This document shows, in pieces, positions 53,503 to 62,127 of a stretch of 64,000 nucleotides of DNA. Source of the stretch: Curtobacterium pusillum (GTDB lineage Bacteria; Actinomycetota; Actinomycetes; Actinomycetales; Microbacteriaceae). Position 1 is the first letter of the stretch. Each line of letters starts with the position of its first letter. The notes under the pieces are model-generated. The model did no database searches and was not told the origin of the DNA. It saw only the letters and a list, made by a program, of their open reading frames with translations. The position numbers and the translations under genes are program-made. The stretch covers positions 256,227 through 320,226 of the forward strand of contig NZ_VEIY01000001.1 of the NCBI RefSeq assembly GCF_007680845.1. Direction: 5' to 3'.

Positions 53503-54510
53503 GTGATCCGCTCTTCTTCTCGACTCCGCCGCGTGCTGACCGCCGCCGGCGCCGTCGTCGCAGCTTCCCTCGTCCTCGCCGGGTGCGCCTCCGGTTCCGG
53601 CTCCCCGTCGTCCTCGTCGTCGGCCGGTTCGTCGGACGGCGCGTTCCCCGTGTCCATCACGACCGCGCTCGGCACCACGACGATCAAGTCCGCGCCGAAG
53701 CGCGTCGTCGCGCTCGGCTGGGGCGACGCCGAGACGGCGCTCGAACTCGGCGTGCAGCCCGTCGGCGCGAGCGACTGGCTCGCCTTCGGTGGCGACGGTG
53801 TCGGGCCGTGGTTGAAGGGCGCGTACAAGAAGTCGCCGAAGATCATCCAGACGCTCGAGCCGAGCTACGAGGACATCCTCAAGCTCAAGCCGGACGTGAT
53901 CCTCGACGTCAAGTCCTCCGGCGACAAGGACCGGTACGCCAAGCTCTCCGCGATCGCGCCGACCGTGGCGATCCCGAAGGGCGGGGAGAACTACCTCGCC
54001 TCGACCACGCAGCAGACCACGATGATCGCGAAGGCCCTGGGCAAGGAGGCCGAGGGCAAGAAGCTGCTCTCCGGCCTCGACGACGCCTACGCCGCCGCGC
54101 GCAAGGCGCACCCGGAGTTCGAGGGCAAGTCCGCCGTCGTCGGCGCGTACACCTCCGACGGGTTCGGTGCGTACGCCTCCACCGACAGCCGTTCGACGTT
54201 CATGCGGAACCTCGGGTTCACCATCCCGAAGGCCATCGACGAGCAGGCTGGCAAGGCGTTCTCGGTGCACCTCTCGGACGAGAACCTCGACCTGCTCAAC
54301 GCCGACCTGACGCTGATCCTGCCGATCTACGTCGATGCGTCGAAGGCCGAGGCGGACCCGCTGTTCCAGAAGGTGCCGTCGGTCGAGGCCGGGCACGCGA
54401 TCGTGTTCGACGACCCCGATGTGTCGTCGGCGTTCTCGATGGGGACGACCGCGGCGATCGAGTGGGCGCTCAAGCGGCTGCCGGACGAGTTCGCCGCGAA
54501 GCTCGGCTGA
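53503..54510 (+). CDS. Iron-siderophore ABC transporter substrate-binding lipoprotein
   Basis: 335 residues. Lipobox SLVLAGCASGSGS (Cys near residue 28). The class III binding-protein fold shows VVALGWGDAETALELGVQPV, YEDILKLKPDVILDVKSSG and DLTLILPIYVDAS. Such proteins deliver ferric siderophores or haem to a BtuCD-type permease. No permease or ATPase gene follows, so it must work with a system encoded elsewhere. Controlled by the iron box directly upstream. Confidence 0.9.
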   Translation: MIRSSSRLRRVLTAAGAVVAASLVLAGCASGSGSPSSSSSAGSSDGAFPVSITTALGTTTIKSAPKRVVALGWGDAETALELGVQPVGASDWLAFGGDGVGPWLKGAYKKSPKIIQTLEPSYEDILKLKPDVILDVKSSGDKDRYAKLSAIAPTVAIPKGGENYLASTTQQTTMIAKALGKEAEGKKLLSGLDDAYAAARKAHPEFEGKSAVVGAYTSDGFGAYASTDSRSTFMRNLGFTIPKAIDEQAGKAFSVHLSDENLDLLNADLTLILPIYVDASKAEADPLFQKVPSVEAGHAIVFDDPDVSSAFSMGTTAAIEWALKRLPDEFAAKLG

Positions 54511-54539
54511 CGCCGCGGCCGGCGGCCCCACCTCGCGAA

Positions 54540-54580
54540 AGCGACAGCTTGCCGCGGAACGTTCGCGGCAAGCTGTCGCT
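54540..54580 (+). terminator. Terminator after the iron-binding lipoprotein
   Basis: A perfect 17-bp stem (54540-54556 with 54564-54580), AGCGACAGCTTGCCGCG and its complement, loop GAACGTT, 29 bases after the stop. Confidence 0.85.
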
Positions 54581-54582
54581 CT

Positions 54583-54630
54583 GACGGACAGGAGGCGCGG
54601 TGCCAGCTGGCACCGCGCCTCCCGTCCGTC
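54583..54630. repeat. Palindromic intergenic repeat, GGAGGCGCGG family, copy 5
   Basis: A 22-bp stem with a single A-C mismatch (54583-54604 with 54609-54630), loop AGCT. It abuts the preceding terminator hairpin and lies 12 bases from the stop of the convergent DUF1304 gene. Confidence 0.9.
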
Positions 54631-54642
54631 CCGCGGTGGGGG

Positions 54643-55056
54643 TCAGACGCCGAACGTGGAACCGAGGAACGCGAACAGCAGGGCGATCAGCGGGAACGAA
54701 CCCTGCACGAACGCGGAGTTGAGGTAGCGACGGCCCGTCCCCACGAGGACGACCGCGGCACCGAGCATCGACGCCGTCGAGAAGACCACGAGGGTCCAAC
54801 CGCTCGCCGTGTTGCCCGCGAGGACCAGCACGACACCGAGCAGCGCCCCGATCGCGAGGAACAGGTTGTAGAAGCCCTGGTTGAACGCGAGCGAGCGGGT
54901 CGCCTGCGCCTCGGTCTCGGACGCGATGCCGAAGATCCGTCGCACCCGGGGACTCGTCCAGGCGACGGACTCGAGGAAGAAGATGTACACGTGCACGAGG
55001 CCCGCGAGGACCGCAAACACGCTCGAGATCACGAGCAGGACCGACATGACCTCCAT
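54643..55056 (-). CDS. DUF1304 membrane protein
   Basis: 137 residues with four membrane segments: VLLVISSVFAVLAGLVHVYI, NLFLAIGALLGVVLVLAG, LVVFSTASMLGAAVVLVG and FPLIALLFAFLGSTFG. The FLESVAWTSPRVRRIFGI and AFNQGFYNLFLA blocks are characteristic. Function unknown. An internal ATG at 55047 is an alternative start. Confidence 0.87.
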   Translation of the reverse strand: MEVMSVLLVISSVFAVLAGLVHVYIFFLESVAWTSPRVRRIFGIASETEAQATRSLAFNQGFYNLFLAIGALLGVVLVLAGNTASGWTLVVFSTASMLGAAVVLVGTGRRYLNSAFVQGSFPLIALLFAFLGSTFGV

Positions 55057-55182
55057 TCTCGCAGTTCCGAAGGGGTGCTCAGGTTCCGCTCAGGTTCGGG
55101 GTACGCCCCGGGCTGACGGACGGGCCGTGCGACGGGACGTAACCGACACCGGTCGGCCAGCCTCGGCCGTTAGGCTCGGGGC

Positions 55183-55506
55183 ATGAGCGACGACGACACC
55201 ACGCCCGAGTACGACGAGGCAGCGGTCGCCGAACTCCGCAGCATCCGGCAGAGCATCGACAACATCGACGCCGCCGTGATCCACATGCTCGCCGAGCGCT
55301 TCAAGTACACGCAGCGAGTCGGTTACCTCAAGGCCGGCGCGGGCATGCCGGCAGCGGACCCCGGTCGCGAGCAGGTCCAGGTCGCCCGGCTCCGGTCGCT
55401 CGCCGCCGAGTCCCACCTCGACCCGGCCTTCGCCGAGAAGTTCCTGAACTTCATCGTCGCCGAGGTCATCCACCACCACGAGCAGATCGCCGGCGGCGAC
55501 GAGTGA
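55183..55506 (+). CDS. Chorismate mutase, AroQ type
   Basis: 107 residues of the all-helical AroQ fold; converts chorismate to prephenate for Phe/Tyr synthesis. Visible residues are RSIRQSIDNIDAAVIHMLAE, RFKYTQRVGYLKA and LDPAFAEKFLNFIVAEVIHH. The ATG has TAGGCT exactly 6 bases upstream. Its stop overlaps the lactonase start (GTGA), so the two are co-translated. Confidence 0.9.
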   Translation: MSDDDTTPEYDEAAVAELRSIRQSIDNIDAAVIHMLAERFKYTQRVGYLKAGAGMPAADPGREQVQVARLRSLAAESHLDPAFAEKFLNFIVAEVIHHHEQIAGGDE

Positions 55507-56516
55507 CCGGCACGCGCGCGAACCTGCCCGACCTGCTGATCGGCTCGTACACCGCCACCGGGGGCGGGAACGCCACCGGCATCTCGTTCGTCGCGGCCGG
55601 TCCGGTCGACGGCCCGGCCGACGTCCGCACCGTGGCGGTCATCGACGACCCGTCGTTCCTCGCCGTGGCGGGCGACCGCGTCTACGCCGTGTCCGAGACG
55701 GTCGACGGCAGCGTCTCGGCGTTCCGGCGCGACGGCTCGGCCCTCGAGCACCTCTGGGACGCTCCGACGGGCGGCGACGCCCCCTGTCACGTGCGGGTCG
55801 ACCCGTCCGGTGCGCTCGTCGTCACGAACTACACCTCCGGCACCGTCACGGCGATCTCGCTGGACCCCTCGAGTCCCGCGCTGGTGACCGAGGTCCTGCC
55901 CGATGCCACCGGACCGGTGGAGGACCGCCAGGAAGGCCCGCACGCCCACCAATCCGTCGCCACTCCGGACGGCACCGTGCTCGTGGCCGACCTCGGCGGC
56001 GACGCACTCCACGAGTTCCGCATCACGAACGACCCGACGATCGAACCGGTGCGGGTGCACCACGTGGCGCCCGGGGTCGGCCCGAGGCACCTCGCCTGGC
56101 ACGACGGGGACCTCTTCGTCGCCGGTGAGCTCGACGGGCACGTGCACCGGCTCCGTCGCGACGATTCCGGGTCGTTCCGGACGATCGTCTCCACGCCGAC
56201 CTTCACGGGCTCCTCGGCCGCGGACTCGCTCCTCAGTCACCTCGAGGTCGACGACGCCGGGCGGGTGTACGTCGCCGTGCGGGGGCGCGACGTCGTGGTG
56301 GTGCTGGACGCTGCCGACGGTGGGCTCTCCCTCGTCGGGTCGGTGCCGTCCGGTGGGGTCTGGCCGCGACACTTCGCGCGGGTGCCCGGGTACGTCCTCG
56401 TGGCGAACCAGATGTCGGACGCCGTCGCCGTGCTGCCCGTGGGGGAGGACGGCCTCCCCGGCGAAGCCGTCGCCCAGATCGCGGTCGGGACGCCGACCTG
56501 CGTCGTGCCGGTCTGA
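55503..56516 (+). CDS. Lactonase (6-phosphogluconolactonase-type beta-propeller)
   Basis: 337 residues. A seven-bladed propeller lactonase with LIGSYTATGGGNATGISFV, PCHVRVDPSGALVVTNYTSG, GPHAHQSVATPDGTVLVADL, GVGPRHLAWHDGDLFVAGEL and WPRHFARVPGYVLVANQMSD, the last containing the conserved RHF. These hydrolyse 6-phosphogluconolactone or related lactones. Coupled to chorismate mutase by overlap, which is not an obvious pathway link. Confidence 0.87.
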   Translation: MTGTRANLPDLLIGSYTATGGGNATGISFVAAGPVDGPADVRTVAVIDDPSFLAVAGDRVYAVSETVDGSVSAFRRDGSALEHLWDAPTGGDAPCHVRVDPSGALVVTNYTSGTVTAISLDPSSPALVTEVLPDATGPVEDRQEGPHAHQSVATPDGTVLVADLGGDALHEFRITNDPTIEPVRVHHVAPGVGPRHLAWHDGDLFVAGELDGHVHRLRRDDSGSFRTIVSTPTFTGSSAADSLLSHLEVDDAGRVYVAVRGRDVVVVLDAADGGLSLVGSVPSGGVWPRHFARVPGYVLVANQMSDAVAVLPVGEDGLPGEAVAQIAVGTPTCVVPV

Positions 56517-56631
56517 CCGTCTCCGTCTGACGGTCACGGCTGGTCGTCGGGCTGGTCGGCGCGTTGGTCGTCGCGCTGTTCGTCACTCTGGAGGCGCGGC
56601 ATCCGTCGGCGGCTCCGACCAGACTGAGCGC

Positions 56632-57045
56632 ATGGACACGTCCTACACCCTCGTCTCCGGTCCGCCACCACTCGCGGACTACCTCCGGCTGCGCCGGGAC
56701 TCCGGCCTGACGCCGAAGAACGCGGAGCAGGGGGCCGGCGCGATCGCGGGGAGCTGGTCCGCCTGCCACGTCGTCGACGCCGAGGGGACGCCGGTCGCGA
56801 TGGGCCGCACCATCGGTGACGGCGGGTGGTACTTCCACATCGCGGACATCGCCACCGACCCGGCGCACCAGCGTCGCGGTATCGGGCGGCAGATCGTGGA
56901 GTGGCTCGTCGCCGACGTCCGCTCCCGTGCGCCGAAGGGAGCGTACGTCTCGCTCGTCGGCGACCCGCCCGGTCAGCGCCTCTACCGGGACCTCGGGTTC
57001 GACGACGTCGCACCCGGCCTGGGCATGGCGCTGGTCACCGACTGA
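56632..57045 (+). CDS. GNAT-family N-acetyltransferase
   Basis: 137 residues. The acetyl-CoA binding motif A is IADIATDPAHQRRGIGRQIV, with SLVGDPPGQRLYRDLGFDDV as motif B. It resembles small uncharacterised GNAT proteins of actinobacteria. CAGACT lies 6 bases before the ATG, a weak version of the local leaderless promoter. The acetylation target is unknown. Confidence 0.85.
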   Translation: MDTSYTLVSGPPPLADYLRLRRDSGLTPKNAEQGAGAIAGSWSACHVVDAEGTPVAMGRTIGDGGWYFHIADIATDPAHQRRGIGRQIVEWLVADVRSRAPKGAYVSLVGDPPGQRLYRDLGFDDVAPGLGMALVTD

Positions 57046-57066
57046 GCCGGCGACCGGTCGCGCGGG

Positions 57067-57987
57067 TCAGGAGTCGATGACGTTCTCGAACGCCCGGCCC
57101 TCGGCCAACGCGGCCACCTGGCGTCGCATGAGCTCGATCGAGCGCGGCACGCTGAGGTCGGTGTTCCCGCCCACGTGCGGCGTGAGGACCGTGTTCGGCG
57201 TCGTCCACAGCGGGTGCCCTGCGGGGAGCGGCTCGGGGTCCGTGACGTCGAGCGCCGCCGAGAGCCGGCCGGACTGCAGCTCGGCGACCAGCGCGTCGGT
57301 GTCGACGACCTTGCCGCGCGCGACGTTCACCACGAGGGCGCCGTCGGGGAGGGCCGCGAGCAGCTCGGCGTCCACCAGCCGCTCAGTCTCGTCGGTCAGC
57401 GGAGCGATGAGCACGAGCACGTCGGTCTCGGCCGCGAGCGACGGCAGGTCACCGAAGGCGTGCACCTGCCGGCCGTCCTGCTCGCGGGCGGTCCGTGCCA
57501 CGACGGTGACGGCGGTGCGGAACGCCTCGAACCGCGTCGCGATCGCTGACCCGATCGCCCCGTAGGCGACCACGGTCACGCGGCGGTCGGCCAGGGACCG
57601 CGTGGTCCGGGCGTCCCAGACGCCGTTCGCCCGGTCGGCCTGGAACGCGCCGAGCTCACGCAGCGACGTCAGCGCGAGTCCGACCGCGAGCTCGGCCGTC
57701 TCGTCGTCGTGGATGCCACGGCCGTTCGCCAGCTGCGCGTGCCCGGGCACGTGCGGCACCGCGTGCTCGTACCCGGCGCTCGGGAGCTGCAGGAGCTGCA
57801 GGTTCGGGAGCTCGTGCACGTACTGCCAGCGGTGCCGTCCGCCGAAGTAGAACGGCAGGAAGGCGATGGCGACGTCGTCGGGCCGGGCGTACGGTCCTTC
57901 GACGTCCCACACGTCGAGCTCGACGCCGTCCGGCACGGGGCCGAACCGGTCGACGAGCTCGGCGAAGGGCAGCGTGACGATCGGCAT
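57067..57987 (-). CDS. D-isomer-specific 2-hydroxyacid dehydrogenase
   Basis: 306 residues. NAD-binding VTVVAYGAIGSAIATRFEAF, catalytic Arg in VVNVARGKVVD, Glu in DVTDPEPLPAGHPLW and His in LTPHVGGNTDLS. The nucleotide loop is AYGAIG rather than the common GxGxxG. Substrate not deducible; annotations range from glyoxylate/hydroxypyruvate reductase to phosphoglycerate dehydrogenase-like. It ends 21 bases from GNAT, convergent. Confidence 0.88.
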   Translation of the reverse strand: MPIVTLPFAELVDRFGPVPDGVELDVWDVEGPYARPDDVAIAFLPFYFGGRHRWQYVHELPNLQLLQLPSAGYEHAVPHVPGHAQLANGRGIHDDETAELAVGLALTSLRELGAFQADRANGVWDARTTRSLADRRVTVVAYGAIGSAIATRFEAFRTAVTVVARTAREQDGRQVHAFGDLPSLAAETDVLVLIAPLTDETERLVDAELLAALPDGALVVNVARGKVVDTDALVAELQSGRLSAALDVTDPEPLPAGHPLWTTPNTVLTPHVGGNTDLSVPRSIELMRRQVAALAEGRAFENVIDS

Positions 57988-58004
57988 GCTCCTGGCGCCC
58001 CGTC

Positions 58005-60386
58005 TCAGCTGTCGGTGCGCGGCGAGAACGAGCCGTGGTCGTCGAGCGGCCCGCGCCCGACGTAGCCCTCGGTCACGTCGGCCACGATGACGTCCCCGAA
58101 GCGGCCCGGCAGCGTCGCGTCGTGCGTGCCGCGGAGCTCGTCGATCGTCGCCTCGAACGCGCCCTGGACCTCCAGCGAGCCGCTTGTGGCGTCCGTGACA
58201 CCGATGCGGAGCACCGGGAAGCCACGGCCGTCGCAGAGGCCTTGGAAGCGCACGTCGTCCTCGCGCCGGACGGTCACGATGACACGGCCCGTCGACTCCG
58301 AGAACAGCGCGGTCGCCGTGTCGACGCCGTCGCGTTCCTCGAGCTCGTCGAGCACCACGCGGGCACCGAGGCCGAAGCGCAGGACCGACTCGGCGAGGGA
58401 CTGGCCGAGGCCGCCGTCCGCCAAGTCGTGCGCGCTCGTGAGGAGCTGCTCGCCCGCCGCGGCGTGGAGGAGGTCCGCGAGGGCCTTCTCACGCTCGAGG
58501 TCGACCGCCGGCGGACGCCCGCCGAGGTGCCCGTGCACGGTGCCGGCCCAGGCGGAGCCGTCCAGCTCGAGCGACGTCGTGCCGAGCAGGTAGATGTTGT
58601 GGCCGTCGTCCTGCCAGCCCGAGGGCACGCGCAGGGCGACGTCGTCGATCACACCGAGGACGCCGACGACCGGGGTCGGGTGGATCGGCGTGGTGCCGGT
58701 CTGATTGTAGAACGAGACGTTGCCGCCGGTGACCGGGATCCCGAGCTCCATGCAGCCGTCGGCCAGGCCTTCGACCGCCTCGGAGAACTGCCACATGACC
58801 TCGGGGTTCTCGGGGGAGCCGAAGTTCAGGCAGTCCGTCACGGCCGCGGGGACGGCACCGGTGACGGCGACGTTGCGGTACGCCTCGGCGAGGGCCAGGC
58901 GCGCGCCCTGCTTCGGGTCGAGGTAGCAGTAGCGGCCGTTCGCGTCGGTGGCGATCGTGACGCCGAGCCCGGTCTCCTCGTCGACGCGGATCATGCCGCC
59001 GTCGTCGGGGAAGGACAGCGCGGTGTTGCCGAGCACGTAGGTGTCGTACTGGTTCGTCACCCAGTTCTTCGACGCGAGGTTCGGGGAGCCGAGCAGCTGC
59101 AGGAACTGGGCCTTCAGCGCGGGGCCGTCCGCCGGACGGTCGAGCGACGCGGCGGAGTCGGCCTGCAGCGCGTCGATCCAGGTCGGGTACGCGACGGGAC
59201 GGTCGTAGACGGGGCCGTCGACGGCGACCGTGCGCGGGTCGACGTTGACGATCTCCTGGCCCTGCCAGTCGATGACGAGCCGGCCGGTGCCGGTGACCTC
59301 GCCGAGGACGCTGGTCTCGACCTCCCACTTGCCGACCACCGCGAGGAAGTCGTCGAGCTTCTCGGGGCGGACGACCGCCATCATGCGCTCCTGGCTCTCC
59401 GACATGAGGATCTCCTCCGCCGTGAGCGTGGGGTCGCGGAGGAGGACGTCGTCGAGCGAGATGTGCATGCCGCCGTCGCCGTTGCTCGCCAGCTCGGAGG
59501 TCGCGCAGGAGATGCCCGCGGCACCGAGGTCCTGGATGCCCTCGACCAGTTCCTTCTGGAAGAGCTCGAGGCAGCACTCGATGAGGACCTTCTCGGCGAA
59601 CGGGTCGCCCACCTGGACCGCCGGGCGCTTGGTCGGGCCGCCTTCGGTGAAGGTGTCGGACGCCAGGATCGACGCGCCGCCGATGCCGTCGCCACCCGTG
59701 CGGGCACCGAAGAGCACGACCTTGTTGCCGGCGCCGGAGGCGTTCGCGAGGTGGAGGTCCTCGTGGCGGAGGACGCCGACCGCGAGCGCGTTCACCAGCG
59801 GGTTGCCCTGGTACACCGGGTCGAAGTAGGTCTCGCCGCCGATGTTCGGCAGGCCGAGGCAGTTGCCGTAGAACGAGATGCCACCGACGACACCGTGCAC
59901 GACGCGCTGGGTGTCCTCGTGGTCGATCGCACCGAAGCGGAGCTGGTCCATCACGGCGACCGGACGGGCACCCATCGAGATGATGTCGCGGACGATGCCG
60001 CCGACACCGGTCGCGGCGCCCTGGTACGGCTCGACGTAGGACGGGTGGTTGTGCGACTCGACCTTGAAGGTCACCGCCCAGCCGTTGCCGACGTCGACGA
60101 CACCGGCGTTCTCGCCCATGCCGACCATGAGGTTCTTGGTCATCTCCGGCGTGACCTTCTTGCCGAACTGCCGGAGGTAGTTCTTCGAGGACTTGTAGGA
60201 GCAGTGCTCCGACCACATCACGGAGTACATCGCCAGCTCGCCCGAGGTGGGGCGGCGGCCGAGGATCTCACGGATCTTGGCGTACTCGTCCGCCTTCAGC
60301 CCGAGCGCCTCGTACGGCTGTTCCTTGTCGGGGGTCGCAGCGGCGTTCTGCACGGTGTCGGGCTTCGGGCGCACGGTTGTCGTCAC
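58005..60386 (-). CDS. purL: Phosphoribosylformylglycinamidine synthase, PurL
   Basis: 793 residues, the small PurL that works with PurQ and PurS. It converts FGAR to FGAM with ATP. Motifs include [56 protein letters not shown] and LEPGDxx-like segments near the ATP site ([20 protein letters not shown]). Starts with an ATG at 60386. Follows purS and purQ in one operon. Confidence 0.97.
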   Translation of the reverse strand: MTTTVRPKPDTVQNAAATPDKEQPYEALGLKADEYAKIREILGRRPTSGELAMYSVMWSEHCSYKSSKNYLRQFGKKVTPEMTKNLMVGMGENAGVVDVGNGWAVTFKVESHNHPSYVEPYQGAATGVGGIVRDIISMGARPVAVMDQLRFGAIDHEDTQRVVHGVVGGISFYGNCLGLPNIGGETYFDPVYQGNPLVNALAVGVLRHEDLHLANASGAGNKVVLFGARTGGDGIGGASILASDTFTEGGPTKRPAVQVGDPFAEKVLIECCLELFQKELVEGIQDLGAAGISCATSELASNGDGGMHISLDDVLLRDPTLTAEEILMSESQERMMAVVRPEKLDDFLAVVGKWEVETSVLGEVTGTGRLVIDWQGQEIVNVDPRTVAVDGPVYDRPVAYPTWIDALQADSAASLDRPADGPALKAQFLQLLGSPNLASKNWVTNQYDTYVLGNTALSFPDDGGMIRVDEETGLGVTIATDANGRYCYLDPKQGARLALAEAYRNVAVTGAVPAAVTDCLNFGSPENPEVMWQFSEAVEGLADGCMELGIPVTGGNVSFYNQTGTTPIHPTPVVGVLGVIDDVALRVPSGWQDDGHNIYLLGTTSLELDGSAWAGTVHGHLGGRPPAVDLEREKALADLLHAAAGEQLLTSAHDLADGGLGQSLAESVLRFGLGARVVLDELEERDGVDTATALFSESTGRVIVTVRREDDVRFQGLCDGRGFPVLRIGVTDATSGSLEVQGAFEATIDELRGTHDATLPGRFGDVIVADVTEGYVGRGPLDDHGSFSPRTDS

Positions 60387-60419
60387 GGTGGTGTTGGTCC
60401 CTGTTCCTGGAGTCGCTGG

Positions 60420-61124
60420 TCACTTGACGAGCGTCGACTCGATCACGGAGGTGAAGAAGGTGAGGCCGTCCGTGCCGGAGGCCATCGCAGCGGCGGTGTC
60501 CGGGCCGAACCCGGGCTCCGTCGCGTGCTCGGGGTGCGGCATCAGGCCGACGACGTTGCCGCGCTCGTTGGAGACGCCGGCGATGTCGTCGATCGAGCCG
60601 TTCGGGTTCACGCCGACGTAGCGGAACACGACCTGGCCGTTGTCCTCGATGCGCTTGATCTCGTCGGCGTCCGCGACGAAGCGGCCGTCGGCGTTCTTGA
60701 GCGGGATCGTGATCTCCTGCTCGGCCGTGAAGCCCGAGGTCCACGCTGTGTTCGTCGTCTCGACGCGGAGCTTCTGGTCGCGCCGGATGAACTGCTGGTG
60801 GGCGTTCCGGGTGTGCGCGCCGGGGACCAGGCGGGCTTCCGCGAGCATCTGGAAGCCGTTGCAGATGCCGAGCACGGGCATGCCCTTGTCGGCGGCGTCG
60901 ATGACCTCTGCCATGATCGGCGCCTTCGCGGCGATCGCACCGGCGCGGAGGTAGTCGCCGTAGGAGAACCCGCCGGGCAGCACGATGGCGTCGACGCCCT
61001 GCAGGTCGTGGTCGCCGTGCCAGAGCGCGACGGGGTCGGCACCGGCGAGGCGGACCGCGCGCTGGGCGTCGCGGTCGTCGAGCGAGCCGGGGAAGGTGAT
61101 GACGCCGATGCGCATCGAGGTCAC
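60420..61124 (-). CDS. purQ: Phosphoribosylformylglycinamidine synthase, glutaminase PurQ
   Basis: 234 residues, class I glutamine amidotransferase. The catalytic Cys is in [16 protein letters not shown], the His/Glu pair in [15 protein letters not shown] and the oxyanion region in [14 protein letters not shown]. The GTG at 61124 overlaps the purS stop (GTGA); ATG 61115 is an alternative. Confidence 0.96.
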   Translation of the reverse strand: MTSMRIGVITFPGSLDDRDAQRAVRLAGADPVALWHGDHDLQGVDAIVLPGGFSYGDYLRAGAIAAKAPIMAEVIDAADKGMPVLGICNGFQMLAEARLVPGAHTRNAHQQFIRRDQKLRVETTNTAWTSGFTAEQEITIPLKNADGRFVADADEIKRIEDNGQVVFRYVGVNPNGSIDDIAGVSNERGNVVGLMPHPEHATEPGFGPDTAAAMASGTDGLTFFTSVIESTLVK

Positions 61125-61372
61125 GCGTCCTGCACCGTGACGGACACGACGTCCTCGATCACGGCGTTGGAGAAGACGTCCACCGCGATCTCGCGGACCT
61201 CGGCCAGGGTGGCGTCGTCGACCGGGCCGTCGACGGCCACTTCGAAGCGCTTGCCGATGCGGACGTTGGTCAGGTCGGCCTTGCCGAGACGGGCGAGGGC
61301 GTTGCCCACCGCCTTGCCCTGGGGGTCGAGGATCTCGGCCTTCGGCATGACCTCGACGACGATCGTTGGCAC
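61121..61372 (-). CDS. purS: Phosphoribosylformylglycinamidine synthase subunit PurS
   Basis: 83 residues, normal PurS length. Motifs [20 protein letters not shown] and [20 protein letters not shown] are diagnostic. GTG 61372 follows TGGAG at 7 bases; an upstream extension of the frame to 61495 would overlap the padR promoter and is rejected. First gene of purSQL, divergent from padR. Confidence 0.93.
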   Translation of the reverse strand: MPTIVVEVMPKAEILDPQGKAVGNALARLGKADLTNVRIGKRFEVAVDGPVDDATLAEVREIAVDVFSNAVIEDVVSVTVQDA

Positions 61373-61469
61373 GTGTTCACTCCAGCACTTCGGGGATGGG
61401 TGGGACGCCGTCCAGTCTAAGCGGCGCGCCGGGCGCGCCGGACCGCTTGTGGAGAAGTCCTCCAAGGCG

Positions 61470-61487
61470 TATATTCCAAGCCGAATA
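61470..61487 (+). promoter_or_regulatory. padR promoter with inverted-repeat operator
   Basis: TATATT (61470-61475) is a good -10 and overlaps the inverted repeat TATTC-CAAGCC-GAATA (61472-61487). A PadR dimer is the likely ligand, giving autoregulation of the padR/exporter pair. Confidence 0.55.
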
Positions 61488-61518
61488 GTCGACACGGAAC
61501 ACCGGACAGGAGGCGCGG

Positions 61519-62127
61519 ATGACGTCGCTCACACCGCTCGCGTTCGCCGCGCTCGGGCTCCTCGCCGAGAGCCCGATGCACCCGTACGAGATGTACCAAC
61601 TGATGCTCCAGCGTCGGGAGGACCAGAACGTCAAGGTCCGCCCGGGCACGCTGTACCACCAGATCGGACGCCTCGTCGAGCTCGGCCACGTCGAACCCGT
61701 CGGCACCGAACGGGCCGGCAACCGACCCGAGCGCACCACGTACGCGATCACCGACCGCGGGCGCCAGGCCCTCGAGGACGGGCTCCGGCACATGGTCGCC
61801 GAGCCCGCCGACGAGTACCCGCAGTTCCACCTCGCGGTGTCCCACGTCGACAACCTGAGCGCCGAGGACGCCGTCCTGGCACTCCGAGCGCGCCGCGACG
61901 CGCTCCGCACCCGACGTGCGGAGTACGACCAGGCCGCCACGGGCCTCCAGGCCAAGGGCTTGGCGGACCGCTACTGGCTGGACGTGTCGTACGTCCGTGC
62001 CATGCTCACCGCGCAGATCGAGTGGCTCACCGCCACGGCCGACCGGATCGCCACCGGCGACGTCCCGTGGGACGGCCCCGCCCTCTCCGCAGACCCCACC
62101 GAGAACAGCAAGGACACCCCCCGATGA
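61519..62127 (+). CDS. PadR-family repressor
   Basis: 202 residues. The winged helix is AALGLLAESPMHPYEMYQLM ... VKVRPGTLYHQIGRLVELGH with RTTYAITDRGRQALE as the wing, followed by a two-helix dimer domain (YVRAMLTAQIEWLTATADRI). PadR proteins repress drug or phenolic-acid exporters and bind their substrates. The start follows GGAGGCGCGG, where a piece of the repeat element serves as ribosome-binding site. Its stop overlaps the exporter start (ATGA). Confidence 0.9.
   Translation: MTSLTPLAFAALGLLAESPMHPYEMYQLMLQRREDQNVKVRPGTLYHQIGRLVELGHVEPVGTERAGNRPERTTYAITDRGRQALEDGLRHMVAEPADEYPQFHLAVSHVDNLSAEDAVLALRARRDALRTRRAEYDQAATGLQAKGLADRYWLDVSYVRAMLTAQIEWLTATADRIATGDVPWDGPALSADPTENSKDTPR

Noticed and set aside
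58035..62123. Long plus-strand open frame running antisense to purL/purQ/purS into the exporter gene
   Set aside because: Only the part from 62124 is protein-like (the MFS exporter). The rest is the shadow of the purine genes.
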